Shown here: positions 1-6,873 of the stretch, piece after piece
Position numbering within the stretch: position 1 is the stretch's first letter
Layout: the number at the start of each line of letters is the position of its first letter
Origin: a virus
IMG/VR virus record: IMGVR_UViG_3300049226_000086
Span: 1 to 25,154 of that record
Strand: one strand, 5' to 3'
Length of the DNA: 25,154 nucleotides
Position numbers and translations under genes: made by a program
Notes under the pieces: generated by a model
Database searches by the model: none
Told to the model about the DNA's origin: nothing
The model's input: the letters and a program-made list of their open reading frames with translations, nothing else

Positions 1-1392
1 GTAGCTGAGGAAACTGCTGCTAAAATTGCAATGAAGCAAGCCGAGCAAAAAGCAGCCGATGAGGCTGTACAAAAAGAAGTTGAGGAGAAAGCTACTGCTG
101 ACGCAGAAGCCAAATCTCGACAAGAAGAAGAAGTTAAAAGTGCTGTTGTAACTGCCGTTGAGTCAGGTACAGAGCGACTTCTAAAAGATGTAGAAGCTCA
201 AATAGCTCAGAAAGACGCTGAAATGAGTGACGTGCTAAAGCAGCACGAGGCTGATCTTAAAGAGAAAGCCGAAGAGATTGAGAAGATGCGTGATTCAAAG
301 CGTGTTTTTGAAAATCGTGGACGTGGAGACGTTACCAAGTTTGGCAAGGATTTCCTATCCGCTCACATACTTGGAAAAATCACTCGCAAAGGTTGGGACA
401 CTAGCTATGCTAAGGATATCCTACAAAAAGCTGGCGTAACTTATGATGCTACCACTGCAGCTGGTATCGACGTAAGTGTTTCTCAGGCATTTGAAGAGGA
501 AGTAAGACTTGAGCAGAAAGTTGCTCCTCTCTTCCGTGAAATTCAAGTGGCTTCTGGTGCAACTGTACTACCAATTGCTCCTGATACTGAGAACGCAAAC
601 TGGAACGCTACTGGTCTAGAGACCACTGCTAACTTGTTGGAAGAGAAGAGTGCTACCGATAATAACTATAACGTTAATCGCGTGTTGCTCCAAGCTTTCA
701 GACTAGTTTCTGGTACTTTCATCAGCAACGACACCGACGAGCAAGTTGTTATCAGCGTTCTGCCGATAATCACTTCAGCTCTTGCACGCGCACATGCGAA
801 AGCAATCGACTCAGCAATTATGGTGGGTAATTCTTCTTTCGCAGGCATAGTAGGTGGTGCTGGAACTGACGGCGGAGGTTCATTCCTCGCTCTCGATTCC
901 GTAAAAGTTGCCGACAAGGATGCTTCGGTTACTAATGGCGATGATTCCATCACAGGTGCTAACTTGCTTTCAATTCGATCTGAAATGGGCAAGTATGGTG
1001 TTAATCCTGCGGATGTCGCATACATAGTACCAATCGATCAGTATTACGAGCTTATCGGTGATGCTGCATTCTCTGATGTTTCTGAAGTAGGATCAGATAC
1101 TGCAATGAAGTTAGTCGGTGCTGTTGGTAGCATGTACGGATCTCCCGTCATCGCTTCCGATGCTCTAGCTAGCCAACTTGCTGAAACTGGTGCTATAACA
1201 ACTTCTGCTGCTTGTGCAGTTAATGTCCGTAACTATGTTATCCCCCGTCTGAAGGGAGTTAGCATTGAGACTGATTACGAAGTTGCAGGTCAGCGTACTG
1301 CAATCGTTGCCGCACAATCACTCGGATTCAACGAGTTGGTTGCAGGTGATGGTTCAGGAAACGAGCCTTCAGTAAGAATCGAGTACGCGTAA
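1..1392 (+). CDS. Major capsid protein, HK97 fold (5' partial)
   Basis: Builds the icosahedral head shell. The frame is open from base 1, so the true start lies upstream and the ATG at 31 is probably internal. The first ~105 visible residues are charged, Ala/Glu/Lys-rich and heptad-like, a coiled coil resembling the scaffolding delta domain of HK97 gp5. The next part (KFGKDF onward, about residue 114) begins the mature-type shell protein, and the C-terminal segment (YVIPRLKGVSIETDYEVAGQR, then a hydrophobic QSLGF stretch) is typical of HK97-type capsids. I infer that a phage protease removes the coiled coil near residues 100-115; no protease gene is in view. Codons look more optimised (AAC, TTC, CGT, GGT) than in the following genes, fitting very high expression. 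A terminator follows at once. Family assignment rests on overall pattern and position before the connector gene. Confidence 0.88.
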   Translation, partial: VAEETAAKIAMKQAEQKAADEAVQKEVEEKATADAEAKSRQEEEVKSAVVTAVESGTERLLKDVEAQIAQKDAEMSDVLKQHEADLKEKAEEIEKMRDSKRVFENRGRGDVTKFGKDFLSAHILGKITRKGWDTSYAKDILQKAGVTYDATTAAGIDVSVSQAFEEEVRLEQKVAPLFREIQVASGATVLPIAPDTENANWNATGLETTANLLEEKSATDNNYNVNRVLLQAFRLVSGTFISNDTDEQVVISVLPIITSALARAHAKAIDSAIMVGNSSFAGIVGGAGTDGGGSFLALDSVKVADKDASVTNGDDSITGANLLSIRSEMGKYGVNPADVAYIVPIDQYYELIGDAAFSDVSEVGSDTAMKLVGAVGSMYGSPVIASDALASQLAETGAITTSAACAVNVRNYVIPRLKGVSIETDYEVAGQRTAIVAAQSLGFNELVAGDGSGNEPSVRIEYA

Positions 1393-1404
1393 ATCGTACA
1401 CTTA

Positions 1405-1430
1405 ATTAGAGTTACATATGTAATTCTAGT
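1405..1430 (+). other. AT-rich hairpin with a 12-bp perfect palindrome
   Basis: The sequence ttacatatgtaa at 1412-1423 is its own reverse complement. Pairing extends outwards (1405-1415 with 1420-1430, two G-U pairs in RNA) to give an 11-bp stem around ATAT. It lies between the capsid stop codon and the terminator hairpin. It could be a 3'-end stabiliser, an RNase processing site or a protein-binding palindrome; the sequence does not decide between these. Confidence 0.45.
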
Positions 1431-1435
1431 AACTA

Positions 1436-1464
1436 GGGGGAGGAGATCCCTCCCCCAAGTTTTT
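1436..1464 (+). terminator. Rho-independent terminator after capsid gene
   Basis: A perfect 8-bp GC-rich stem (gggggagg at 1436-1443 with cctccccc at 1449-1456) closes a 5-base loop and is followed by aagttttt (1457-1464). This is a classic intrinsic terminator. No promoter is visible between it and the next gene, so downstream head and tail genes probably depend on read-through. It would therefore act as an attenuator that keeps capsid mRNA more abundant than the connector mRNA. Confidence 0.85.
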
Positions 1465-1476
1465 AATAATTGACTT

Positions 1477-2064
1477 ATGGCAGATTTGATAACTTTAAAT
1501 GATTATAAGGATGCAGAGGGTTTAAGTACCCCTAAAGAAGACTTGCGGATAAATGCATTGATTCCATCCGTTAGTCAATTAGTAAAAACTTATTGTGGTA
1601 ATAGTTTTGTCGACTACTATTCTTCGGCAAAAACAGAAATTCTTAATATTGATTGGGGAACTCATATTGTACAACTAACTGAGAGCCCAGTTAATACAAT
1701 TACTAGTGTTCAGGAGCGTACTTCCTATAGCGGTTCTTATACTACTCTTACAACCGCAGCTCATGAATACTACTTAGAAACTAATACAGATAGTGTTCTA
1801 AGAACTACATCAGCAGGATATAAAAACTGGCCAACAGGAGTTGGAGCAGTTAAAGTGGTTTATACTGCCGGATGGAGTGCCACACCAAGTGACTTAAAAT
1901 TAGCAGTAATTGATTTATTGACATACTACTTAAAAGATGAACATAAATCTAGACAAACAATAGCAGGCGCTAGTATACAGAATCAATCCACTAGCGGACA
2001 ATTCAATAATGTCTCTTTCCCAGACCACATTAAGAGGGTTTTAGACCTATATAAGAACTTTTAA
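1477..2064 (+). CDS. Head-tail connector protein (HK97 gp6-like)
   Basis: Probable adaptor ring that sits under the portal and joins head to tail. The N terminus has the family pattern LITLNDYKDAEGL, then DLRINALIPSVSQLVKTYCG (about residues 22-41), the helical region that packs around the portal. The C terminus (about residues 140-195) is a helix, a polar loop (AGASIQNQSTSGQ) and a terminal PDHIKRVLDLYK helix, as in gp6/gp15-type connectors. Length (195 aa) fits. An in-frame TGA at 1471 fixes the start at or after 1477. No Shine-Dalgarno sequence is visible, and the ATG lies only 13 bases past the terminator's T tract, which is odd for an expressed gene. The stop overlaps the next start (TAATG). 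Confidence 0.72.
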   Translation: MADLITLNDYKDAEGLSTPKEDLRINALIPSVSQLVKTYCGNSFVDYYSSAKTEILNIDWGTHIVQLTESPVNTITSVQERTSYSGSYTTLTTAAHEYYLETNTDSVLRTTSAGYKNWPTGVGAVKVVYTAGWSATPSDLKLAVIDLLTYYLKDEHKSRQTIAGASIQNQSTSGQFNNVSFPDHIKRVLDLYKNF

Positions 2065-3491
2065 TGTCTACTAAAACGGTACGAAAGAACCTATCTAAAA
2101 ATCTATTAAAACTTCTTAATAGTGAAACAAATAAGGCAACCAGAAAAGGGGTTTCTAATCAAAAGCCTCAACTATTGTTCTTAGAAGATTTAGAATTTAT
2201 AAATGATACTATAAAAGAGCTTATTGAAAGAAAACATATTAGTAGCCGAACAAATACTTATATATTTGAAAAGCAACACCTAGAATGGGCTAGAGGTATT
2301 GCAGAGCATTATCAAGACTTTTATCTTAGAAATAATCAAACGTGGAAAGGTGGTAAAACTGATTTTGAAAACACTCAGGCCGGTATGTATTTAAAACAAG
2401 ACCATCCCAAGGAGTATAAGAAAATTATTGATGGAAAAGCCTTTATTATAAGTAGTTGGGGAGCATTAAGTAAGTGTAAAGAAGAATTAGTTAGAGGTTT
2501 GGTAGAAACTAGCGAAAAGCAGATGAAAGAAATCCTAAAAAGGATTGACCGAGGACACGGTGCTGGTAGTGGTATAGCTGTTTCTGGTATGCAACAAGCA
2601 ATGGCAGCTAATAAATTAAGTAAGTCTGTTACAGAAGAAGAGTTTAAAGAGCTGACAGGAGAATTTAAAAAGCATATTGATAATGCTTTTAAAACCGGAG
2701 AGATTACCGCTAAAGAGCGTAATCAAATAAAATCGGTATTTGTTGATTATAAAAATATTGTTAATCCTAAAACTGGGAAAGTAAAAACAGAATTTATTCC
2801 TTTTATTACTTTTCAAGATAAATATACAAATAGAGTTACAGATCGACAGAGAGAGAGTATAGTTCTTGACATAGTACGAGATTTCTTTAACAAAATGGGA
2901 GCCGGAGAGTTAGCGTCCATGGAAGGGTCTCCCTCAGTTAGAGATAAGATGTTTGCAGCGGCTATGCAACCTTGGTTGAATCATACATTTAAAGGGTTAA
3001 ACCCAAAGATTACATTTGATAAAAAGACAAATCCTAGAGGTATGAAGTATAAGACCGCGGGCAGAACCCGGCCAGAGAAACTCTCCGTTTTAGGCGGGGG
3101 ATCTCTTTCTCTAAGAAAGGCTAAAAAAGCGGTTATGCCCCCAACCAAAAAAGAAGAGCCCCAAAGATCAGGACTAAATATTACAGCAATTCTAGGATTA
3201 TTAAATCAAAAATTACCGCAGCAGGTAGCAAACAACATGGGGCCTCCTAGACTAGAAAATGTTACGGGTAGATTTGCACAAAGTGTACGTGCTACAGATA
3301 TAATGCAAACTCCTCAGGGCTTCCCAAGTATTGGATATACCTATGCAAAAGAGCCTTATCAAGTATATGAATCTACAAGTGGTAGTAGATTCTCGGACCC
3401 AATCAGGGATCCTAGACCTTTAATTGATGCGTCAATACGAGAAATAGTAGCACAGTTTGGATTGGGGCGTTTATATACTAGGAGACAATAA
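2064..3491 (+). CDS. Putative neck / tail-completion protein with unknown N-terminal part
   Basis: A soluble, basic 475-aa protein in the position where HK97-type phages encode the head-closure and tail-completion (gp10-type) proteins. The last ~95 residues (from about 382: LNQKLPQQVANNMG, then LENVTGRFAQSV, GFPSIGYTY, PYQVYE, and DPRPLIDASIREI) resemble tail-completion domains that accompany siphovirus necks, and I infer a neck role from this and from gene order. The first ~370 residues, including a charged helical section and a Gly-rich RGHGAGSGIAVSG stretch near residues 165-180, are not recognised. The protein is much longer than usual single-domain completion proteins, so it may be a fusion or carry an extra domain. 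It overlaps both neighbours by one base (TAATG at each end), indicating translational coupling. Confidence 0.5.
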   Translation: MSTKTVRKNLSKNLLKLLNSETNKATRKGVSNQKPQLLFLEDLEFINDTIKELIERKHISSRTNTYIFEKQHLEWARGIAEHYQDFYLRNNQTWKGGKTDFENTQAGMYLKQDHPKEYKKIIDGKAFIISSWGALSKCKEELVRGLVETSEKQMKEILKRIDRGHGAGSGIAVSGMQQAMAANKLSKSVTEEEFKELTGEFKKHIDNAFKTGEITAKERNQIKSVFVDYKNIVNPKTGKVKTEFIPFITFQDKYTNRVTDRQRESIVLDIVRDFFNKMGAGELASMEGSPSVRDKMFAAAMQPWLNHTFKGLNPKITFDKKTNPRGMKYKTAGRTRPEKLSVLGGGSLSLRKAKKAVMPPTKKEEPQRSGLNITAILGLLNQKLPQQVANNMGPPRLENVTGRFAQSVRATDIMQTPQGFPSIGYTYAKEPYQVYESTSGSRFSDPIRDPRPLIDASIREIVAQFGLGRLYTRRQ

Positions 3492-3943
3492 TGACGTCAA
3501 GAACTTATGCTTCAAAGAGAGCCAATATTGTTAATGCTCTTGTTACTAAGTTAAAGACAATTAATGGACAAGGAGCTTTCCTAACAGATGTAGGAGAAAA
3601 TGTACATCCTAGGCTTAAATTCTGGGATGAAATAGACGAGTTCCCCGCATTACATTTAAATGCGGGTAGCGAAACAAGAGATTATAGAACAGCAGGTGTT
3701 AGAGACAGGTTTCTAACTATAAGCATCAGATGTTATGTTCAAAATGAGGATGCCCAAGAGGCATTAAATGAGCTAATGGAAGATGTCGAAACCGTTGTTG
3801 AAGATAACTCACGATTAGCGTATACGGATAAACTAAATGCTGTCCACTATACGCAACAAATCACTGTAATTAGTATTGATACTGATGAAGGTGTACTCGA
3901 GCCTTTAGGTGTTGGCGAAATAACTATAGAGGTTCGTTATTAG
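3491..3943 (+). CDS. Putative tail terminator protein
   Basis: Expected to cap the top of the tail tube and to interact with the neck. The 150-aa protein has the usual layout of gpU/HK97 gp10-type terminators: an N-terminal helix (RANIVNALVTKLKTI), a loop with VHPRLKFWDEIDEFPALHLNAGSE (FPA and the Gly-x-Glu turn), a beta strand RFLTISIRCYV, a helix around EALNELMEDVETVVED and a final strand pair ending GEITIEVRY. Position directly before the tail tube gene supports it. A good Shine-Dalgarno (aggag at 3480-3483 region, 'ctaggagaca') lies just before the ATG, which overlaps the previous stop. No sequence search was possible, so other small neck proteins with the same fold cannot be excluded. 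Confidence 0.65.
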   Translation: MTSRTYASKRANIVNALVTKLKTINGQGAFLTDVGENVHPRLKFWDEIDEFPALHLNAGSETRDYRTAGVRDRFLTISIRCYVQNEDAQEALNELMEDVETVVEDNSRLAYTDKLNAVHYTQQITVISIDTDEGVLEPLGVGEITIEVRY

Positions 3944-4004
3944 AAAATTCTGGCACGAATAAATATTCACGACCAGTCTTTTCAAGATCATAGGAGATTA
4001 AACT

Positions 4005-5627
4005 ATGGCAGAATATTTACATTTTAGTAGAGATTCGCGGCTCTACATGGAAAAAGACGGGTATCTTTGGTCTATTCCGGTGCTTGATGGATTCAGTTTC
4101 TCCCAAGCAACAAATTCATCAGAGATTACGTTGAATGAAATGGAAGACTCTTCAGGTAGATCACGTAGAGGACGTAAGATGTTTACTGACTCTCTATCTG
4201 CAGCGGAGTGGTCTTTTAGTTCATATATACGACCCTTTAAATCAGCAGGATCAAAAGCGTATAATAATGGCGTAGCCGATAGCAGTGCTAATCATCAGCA
4301 CGCATGTGAAGAAGCCTTATGGGTAGCAATGGCAGGTAAAAATACATATCAGCCAACTACTGGTAAATTCAAGCATGGGTCAACTGGTGGTGCTATATCT
4401 AAAGTTGTAATCGCTTCAGGCGAAACTGATAGTGATAGAACAGCAGGAACTTATACTATTGCTGTACCTACGGCATCCTCAGGAACTAGTACCGGTGCTA
4501 CTGTAGCTTCTGGTTCCGGCTCAAATACCGGCGGAACAAACGCGGTAATATCAGTAGTTGTTAATGGTAGTGGTGTTGCAGACCCTACAGTTACTGAGAG
4601 AGGAATCGGGTTCGATACTGGTAATACAATTACTATTGATAGTGAACTTATTGGTGGCGGCGCTAATGATGATAATTTAGTTCTAACTGTAACTTCGGAG
4701 TCTTTTACTTCGGACGCAACTGATCTAGATATTAACTTTTACGATTCAAGTCGTGCATCATTAGGTACGTTTAACTTATACTATGTATTTAGTGATAGAA
4801 GTGCTGGTCGCTTACTCTATAAATTAGAGAACGCGGTTGTGAATGAAGCATCTATTGAATTCGATATAGATGGTATTGCACAAATTAGCTGGTCAGGAAT
4901 GGCGGGTCAAATCAAGGAAGTAGCAACAGGTTTAGGTGCAGGGCAGTATACTGCTCAAGATGCATTTCCAAATCCAAGCGCTGCAGGAGCAATTTGGATT
5001 GACACTAATGACAGTGATAAGTTTTATATGTCAACAAGTGCAACAAATGCGGCAGCAAGCTGGACTCAAGCTAGAGACGAAGGAACTACAGATACTGGAA
5101 ACTTTATCCGTAACCGACTAACTCAGTTAACACTAGCACCTGAGAGTACCTTCCAAACAGATACAACGTTTACTAATGCGGCAGGAAACTCTGACACATA
5201 TGAGACAAGTTATTCCGTTGCACTAACAGGTGGAAATGTTACAATTAGTAACAATATTTCTTACTTAACACCGGAAGAACTCGGTAAGGTTAACCAGCCA
5301 ATCGAGCACGTTGTAGGTACTCGTACAGTTACTGGAAGCGCTACTTGCTACTTAGCAAGTTCAGATGCTGCTACTAACCGAAGTCGTGACTTGTTCGCAG
5401 ATCTAGTATCTGACGTTAACACAGTTATTAACAAGTTTGCAATAACTTTGCAAGTCGGTGGAACAGATTCAACTAAGCCTAGGTTTACTATTGAATTACC
5501 CACTGCACACTTGGAGATACCAAGCCACTCTGTAGAAGATGTAATTTCACTAGAAACCAACTTCCATGGACTGGGCACAGGTGTAGGTGAAGCGGACGAA
5601 ATAACACTCAAGTACATTGGTGTATAA
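4005..5627 (+). CDS. Major tail tube protein with inserted decoration domains
   Basis: Forms the stacked rings of the tail tube. The N-terminal ~110 residues (RLYMEKDGYLWSIP, then FSFSQATNSSEITLNE and EWSFSSYIRPFK, then an ALWVAMAG segment) and the C-terminal part (SYSVALTGGNVTISNN, then PIEHVVGTRTVTGSATCYL and LEIPSHSVEDVISLETNFHGLG) look like the two halves of a tail tube beta-barrel. Between them, about residues 125-237 form a Gly/Ser/Thr-rich beta insert (GTYTIAVPTAS, GIGFDTGNTITID), and about 310-359 contain a second insert with an IWIDTNDSDKFY motif also seen in a fibre-region protein at 20382. At 540 aa it is far longer than a minimal tube protein, so the inserts probably decorate the tail surface. 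Start: ATG preceded by ataggaga. The C-terminal half shows optimised codons, as does the capsid gene. Confidence 0.75.
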   Translation: MAEYLHFSRDSRLYMEKDGYLWSIPVLDGFSFSQATNSSEITLNEMEDSSGRSRRGRKMFTDSLSAAEWSFSSYIRPFKSAGSKAYNNGVADSSANHQHACEEALWVAMAGKNTYQPTTGKFKHGSTGGAISKVVIASGETDSDRTAGTYTIAVPTASSGTSTGATVASGSGSNTGGTNAVISVVVNGSGVADPTVTERGIGFDTGNTITIDSELIGGGANDDNLVLTVTSESFTSDATDLDINFYDSSRASLGTFNLYYVFSDRSAGRLLYKLENAVVNEASIEFDIDGIAQISWSGMAGQIKEVATGLGAGQYTAQDAFPNPSAAGAIWIDTNDSDKFYMSTSATNAAASWTQARDEGTTDTGNFIRNRLTQLTLAPESTFQTDTTFTNAAGNSDTYETSYSVALTGGNVTISNNISYLTPEELGKVNQPIEHVVGTRTVTGSATCYLASSDAATNRSRDLFADLVSDVNTVINKFAITLQVGGTDSTKPRFTIELPTAHLEIPSHSVEDVISLETNFHGLGTGVGEADEITLKYIGV

Positions 5628-5629
5628 CC

Positions 5630-5673
5630 CCTTAAAAATAATTCTTGACATTGTTGGTGTTTTGAAATATAAT
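5630..5673 (+). promoter_or_regulatory. Consensus sigma70 promoter P1 with conserved upstream box
   Basis: TTGACA (5645-5650) and TATAAT (5668-5673) both match consensus perfectly and are separated by exactly 17 bases. An A-rich box CCTTAAAAATAA (5630-5641) sits three bases before the -35 hexamer. The same box, at the same distance, precedes the promoter at 19995-20023. Transcription should start near 5680, giving the second tube-like gene (5729) its own supply of mRNA. Confidence 0.9.
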
Positions 5674-5688
5674 ATGTAGGGTAAAGAG

Positions 5689-5710
5689 AAAGGGCTCTTT
5701 TGAGCCCTTT
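5689..5710 (+). terminator. Hairpin just downstream of promoter P1 (terminator-like)
   Basis: aaagggctc (5689-5697) pairs perfectly with gagcccttt (5702-5710) around a TTTT loop. The A/T ends of the stem give the look of a bidirectional intrinsic terminator, but the tail beyond the stem (atcatatgac) is poor in T. Transcription from P1 would form this hairpin within the first ~30 bases. It may stop read-through from the tube gene, or remain at the 5' end of the P1 mRNA as a stabilising cap; the sequence alone does not decide. Confidence 0.7.
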
Positions 5711-5728
5711 ATCATATGACGGATTGAA

Positions 5729-6859
5729 ATGGCAAATTTTAGATTTTTAAAAGAAGCAAGCCTATATGTCGTTTACGGCAGTAATAAGTATAAGCTAGAT
5801 ACGAACGAAATTAGCTTCAGTCAGTCATTTAAAGAAAAAAGTTACGAAGTAAAAACTATACAAGAGCAGTCAAGTTTTGAAGGGTCTGTAATAAATGAAG
5901 CAAATCCTGCAAATTTTAGTTTCAATGTACCTTTATTAAAAGAAGTACGAAACAAAGTCGTAGTAGATAGATTAATTGATTGCGAATCATTTGACTTGTA
6001 TATATCAACCGAGCAAGATGTTCTAAAACTGCAGAAATGTGTTATTCAAGATGGGACTTTCGAGATTAATAAATCTAGACCCCTGAGATTAGCAGTATCG
6101 GGTGAGGCATCTAAGCTATCAAATTATACTGGAACGATACCTGGTACTCTTCAGAATACCACCGTAACCGCCAGTACATATACATTGGCTACTATAGATA
6201 CTCTCACACTAGGTGGAGAGGATGTATCCTCAGACGTAGTAAGTCTGACCGTAGAGTTACAAAATGATATAGAGTGGAATAAGTACAATACACTTCAAGG
6301 TACTTATAGTACGACTAGTGCAAGCACCTCAATGTATCCAAGTAATTATACAATAGGTACCAGAATGTTAGGCGGAACAATTACCAAATACTTAAAAGAT
6401 GATGCTATTTTAGATTGGGGTGTAGATAAAGAATTAACGCTAACTTTAGGCGACAATGTAGGAGGGACTGTTACCTCTGTAGCCGTAACAAGCGGAGGAG
6501 GTAGCTATAGTTCCGCTCCAGCAGTCACCATTAGTGGTGGCGGTGGATCTGGAGCAACTGTAACGGCAACATTAAATGGGGCCTCAGTTTCTGGGTTAAC
6601 AATAACCAACCCAGGTACTGGATATACTAGTAATCCTACTCTTACTATTGCTGGACCTACAATGGGAGGAAGTGGTTCAACTGCAACAGGAACTGCAACT
6701 ATATCCTCTGATGTAGTCTATGGTATAGGGTTTAATGTTAGTAAATGTTCGTATACCTTACGTTCCCAGGCGGGTGCGGTATTTGGAAGCGAATATAATT
6801 GGCGCATGACGTCACAACCGGCCGCGCTTTCGAGCGTAATAGAATATACAACTTATTAG
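5729..6859 (+). CDS. Second tail-tube-like protein (paralogue of the 4005-5627 product)
   Basis: A 376-aa protein whose first ~75 residues follow the same pattern as the preceding tail tube protein: a short strand with an aromatic (SLYVVYGSNKYKLD), then ISFSQSF, a polar strand (YEVKTIQEQ), and ANFSFNVPLLKE in place of EWSFSSYIRPFK. About residues 244-327 are a Gly/Ser/Thr-rich beta segment with two similar halves (SGGGSYSSAPAVTISGGGGS and GTGYTSNPTLTIAG), a repeat style frequent in marine phage virion proteins. I infer a minor tube or tail-end ring protein that arose by duplication. It has its own promoter (P1) and upstream hairpin. The ribosome site before the ATG is weak (gacggat). A tail-tip or chaperone-like role cannot be excluded. 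Confidence 0.6.
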   Translation: MANFRFLKEASLYVVYGSNKYKLDTNEISFSQSFKEKSYEVKTIQEQSSFEGSVINEANPANFSFNVPLLKEVRNKVVVDRLIDCESFDLYISTEQDVLKLQKCVIQDGTFEINKSRPLRLAVSGEASKLSNYTGTIPGTLQNTTVTASTYTLATIDTLTLGGEDVSSDVVSLTVELQNDIEWNKYNTLQGTYSTTSASTSMYPSNYTIGTRMLGGTITKYLKDDAILDWGVDKELTLTLGDNVGGTVTSVAVTSGGGSYSSAPAVTISGGGGSGATVTATLNGASVSGLTITNPGTGYTSNPTLTIAGPTMGGSGSTATGTATISSDVVYGIGFNVSKCSYTLRSQAGAVFGSEYNWRMTSQPAALSSVIEYTTY

Positions 6860-6862
6860 GAG
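6858..6862 (+). promoter_or_regulatory. Ribosome binding site fixing the start of the chaperone gene
   Basis: AGGAG at 6858-6862 overlaps the stop codon of the previous gene and lies 11 bases before the ATG at 6874. It favours 6874 over the longer in-frame ATG at 6799, which would overlap the upstream gene by 61 bases and has no such site. Confidence 0.75.
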
Positions 6863-6873
6863 TAAAGATAGAT

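Noticed and set aside
1470-1499. TTGACT at 1470-1475 as a possible promoter behind the capsid terminator
   Set aside because: No acceptable -10 hexamer at 16-19 bases, and the upstream box of P1/P2 is absent.
2866-2900. TTGACA inside the neck gene
   Set aside because: No TATAAT-like sequence at proper spacing and it lies within a clear coding region.
3950-3983. Imperfect inverted repeat (CTGG/CCAG and GAATA/TATTC) followed by tctttt before the tail tube gene
   Set aside because: Stem is broken by unequal internal loops and the inner stem is short and AT-rich; not convincing as a terminator.
6799-6873. Longer start (ATG 6799) for the chaperone gene
   Set aside because: It would overlap the previous gene by 61 bases without a ribosome site; ATG 6874 has AGGAG at 6858-6862.
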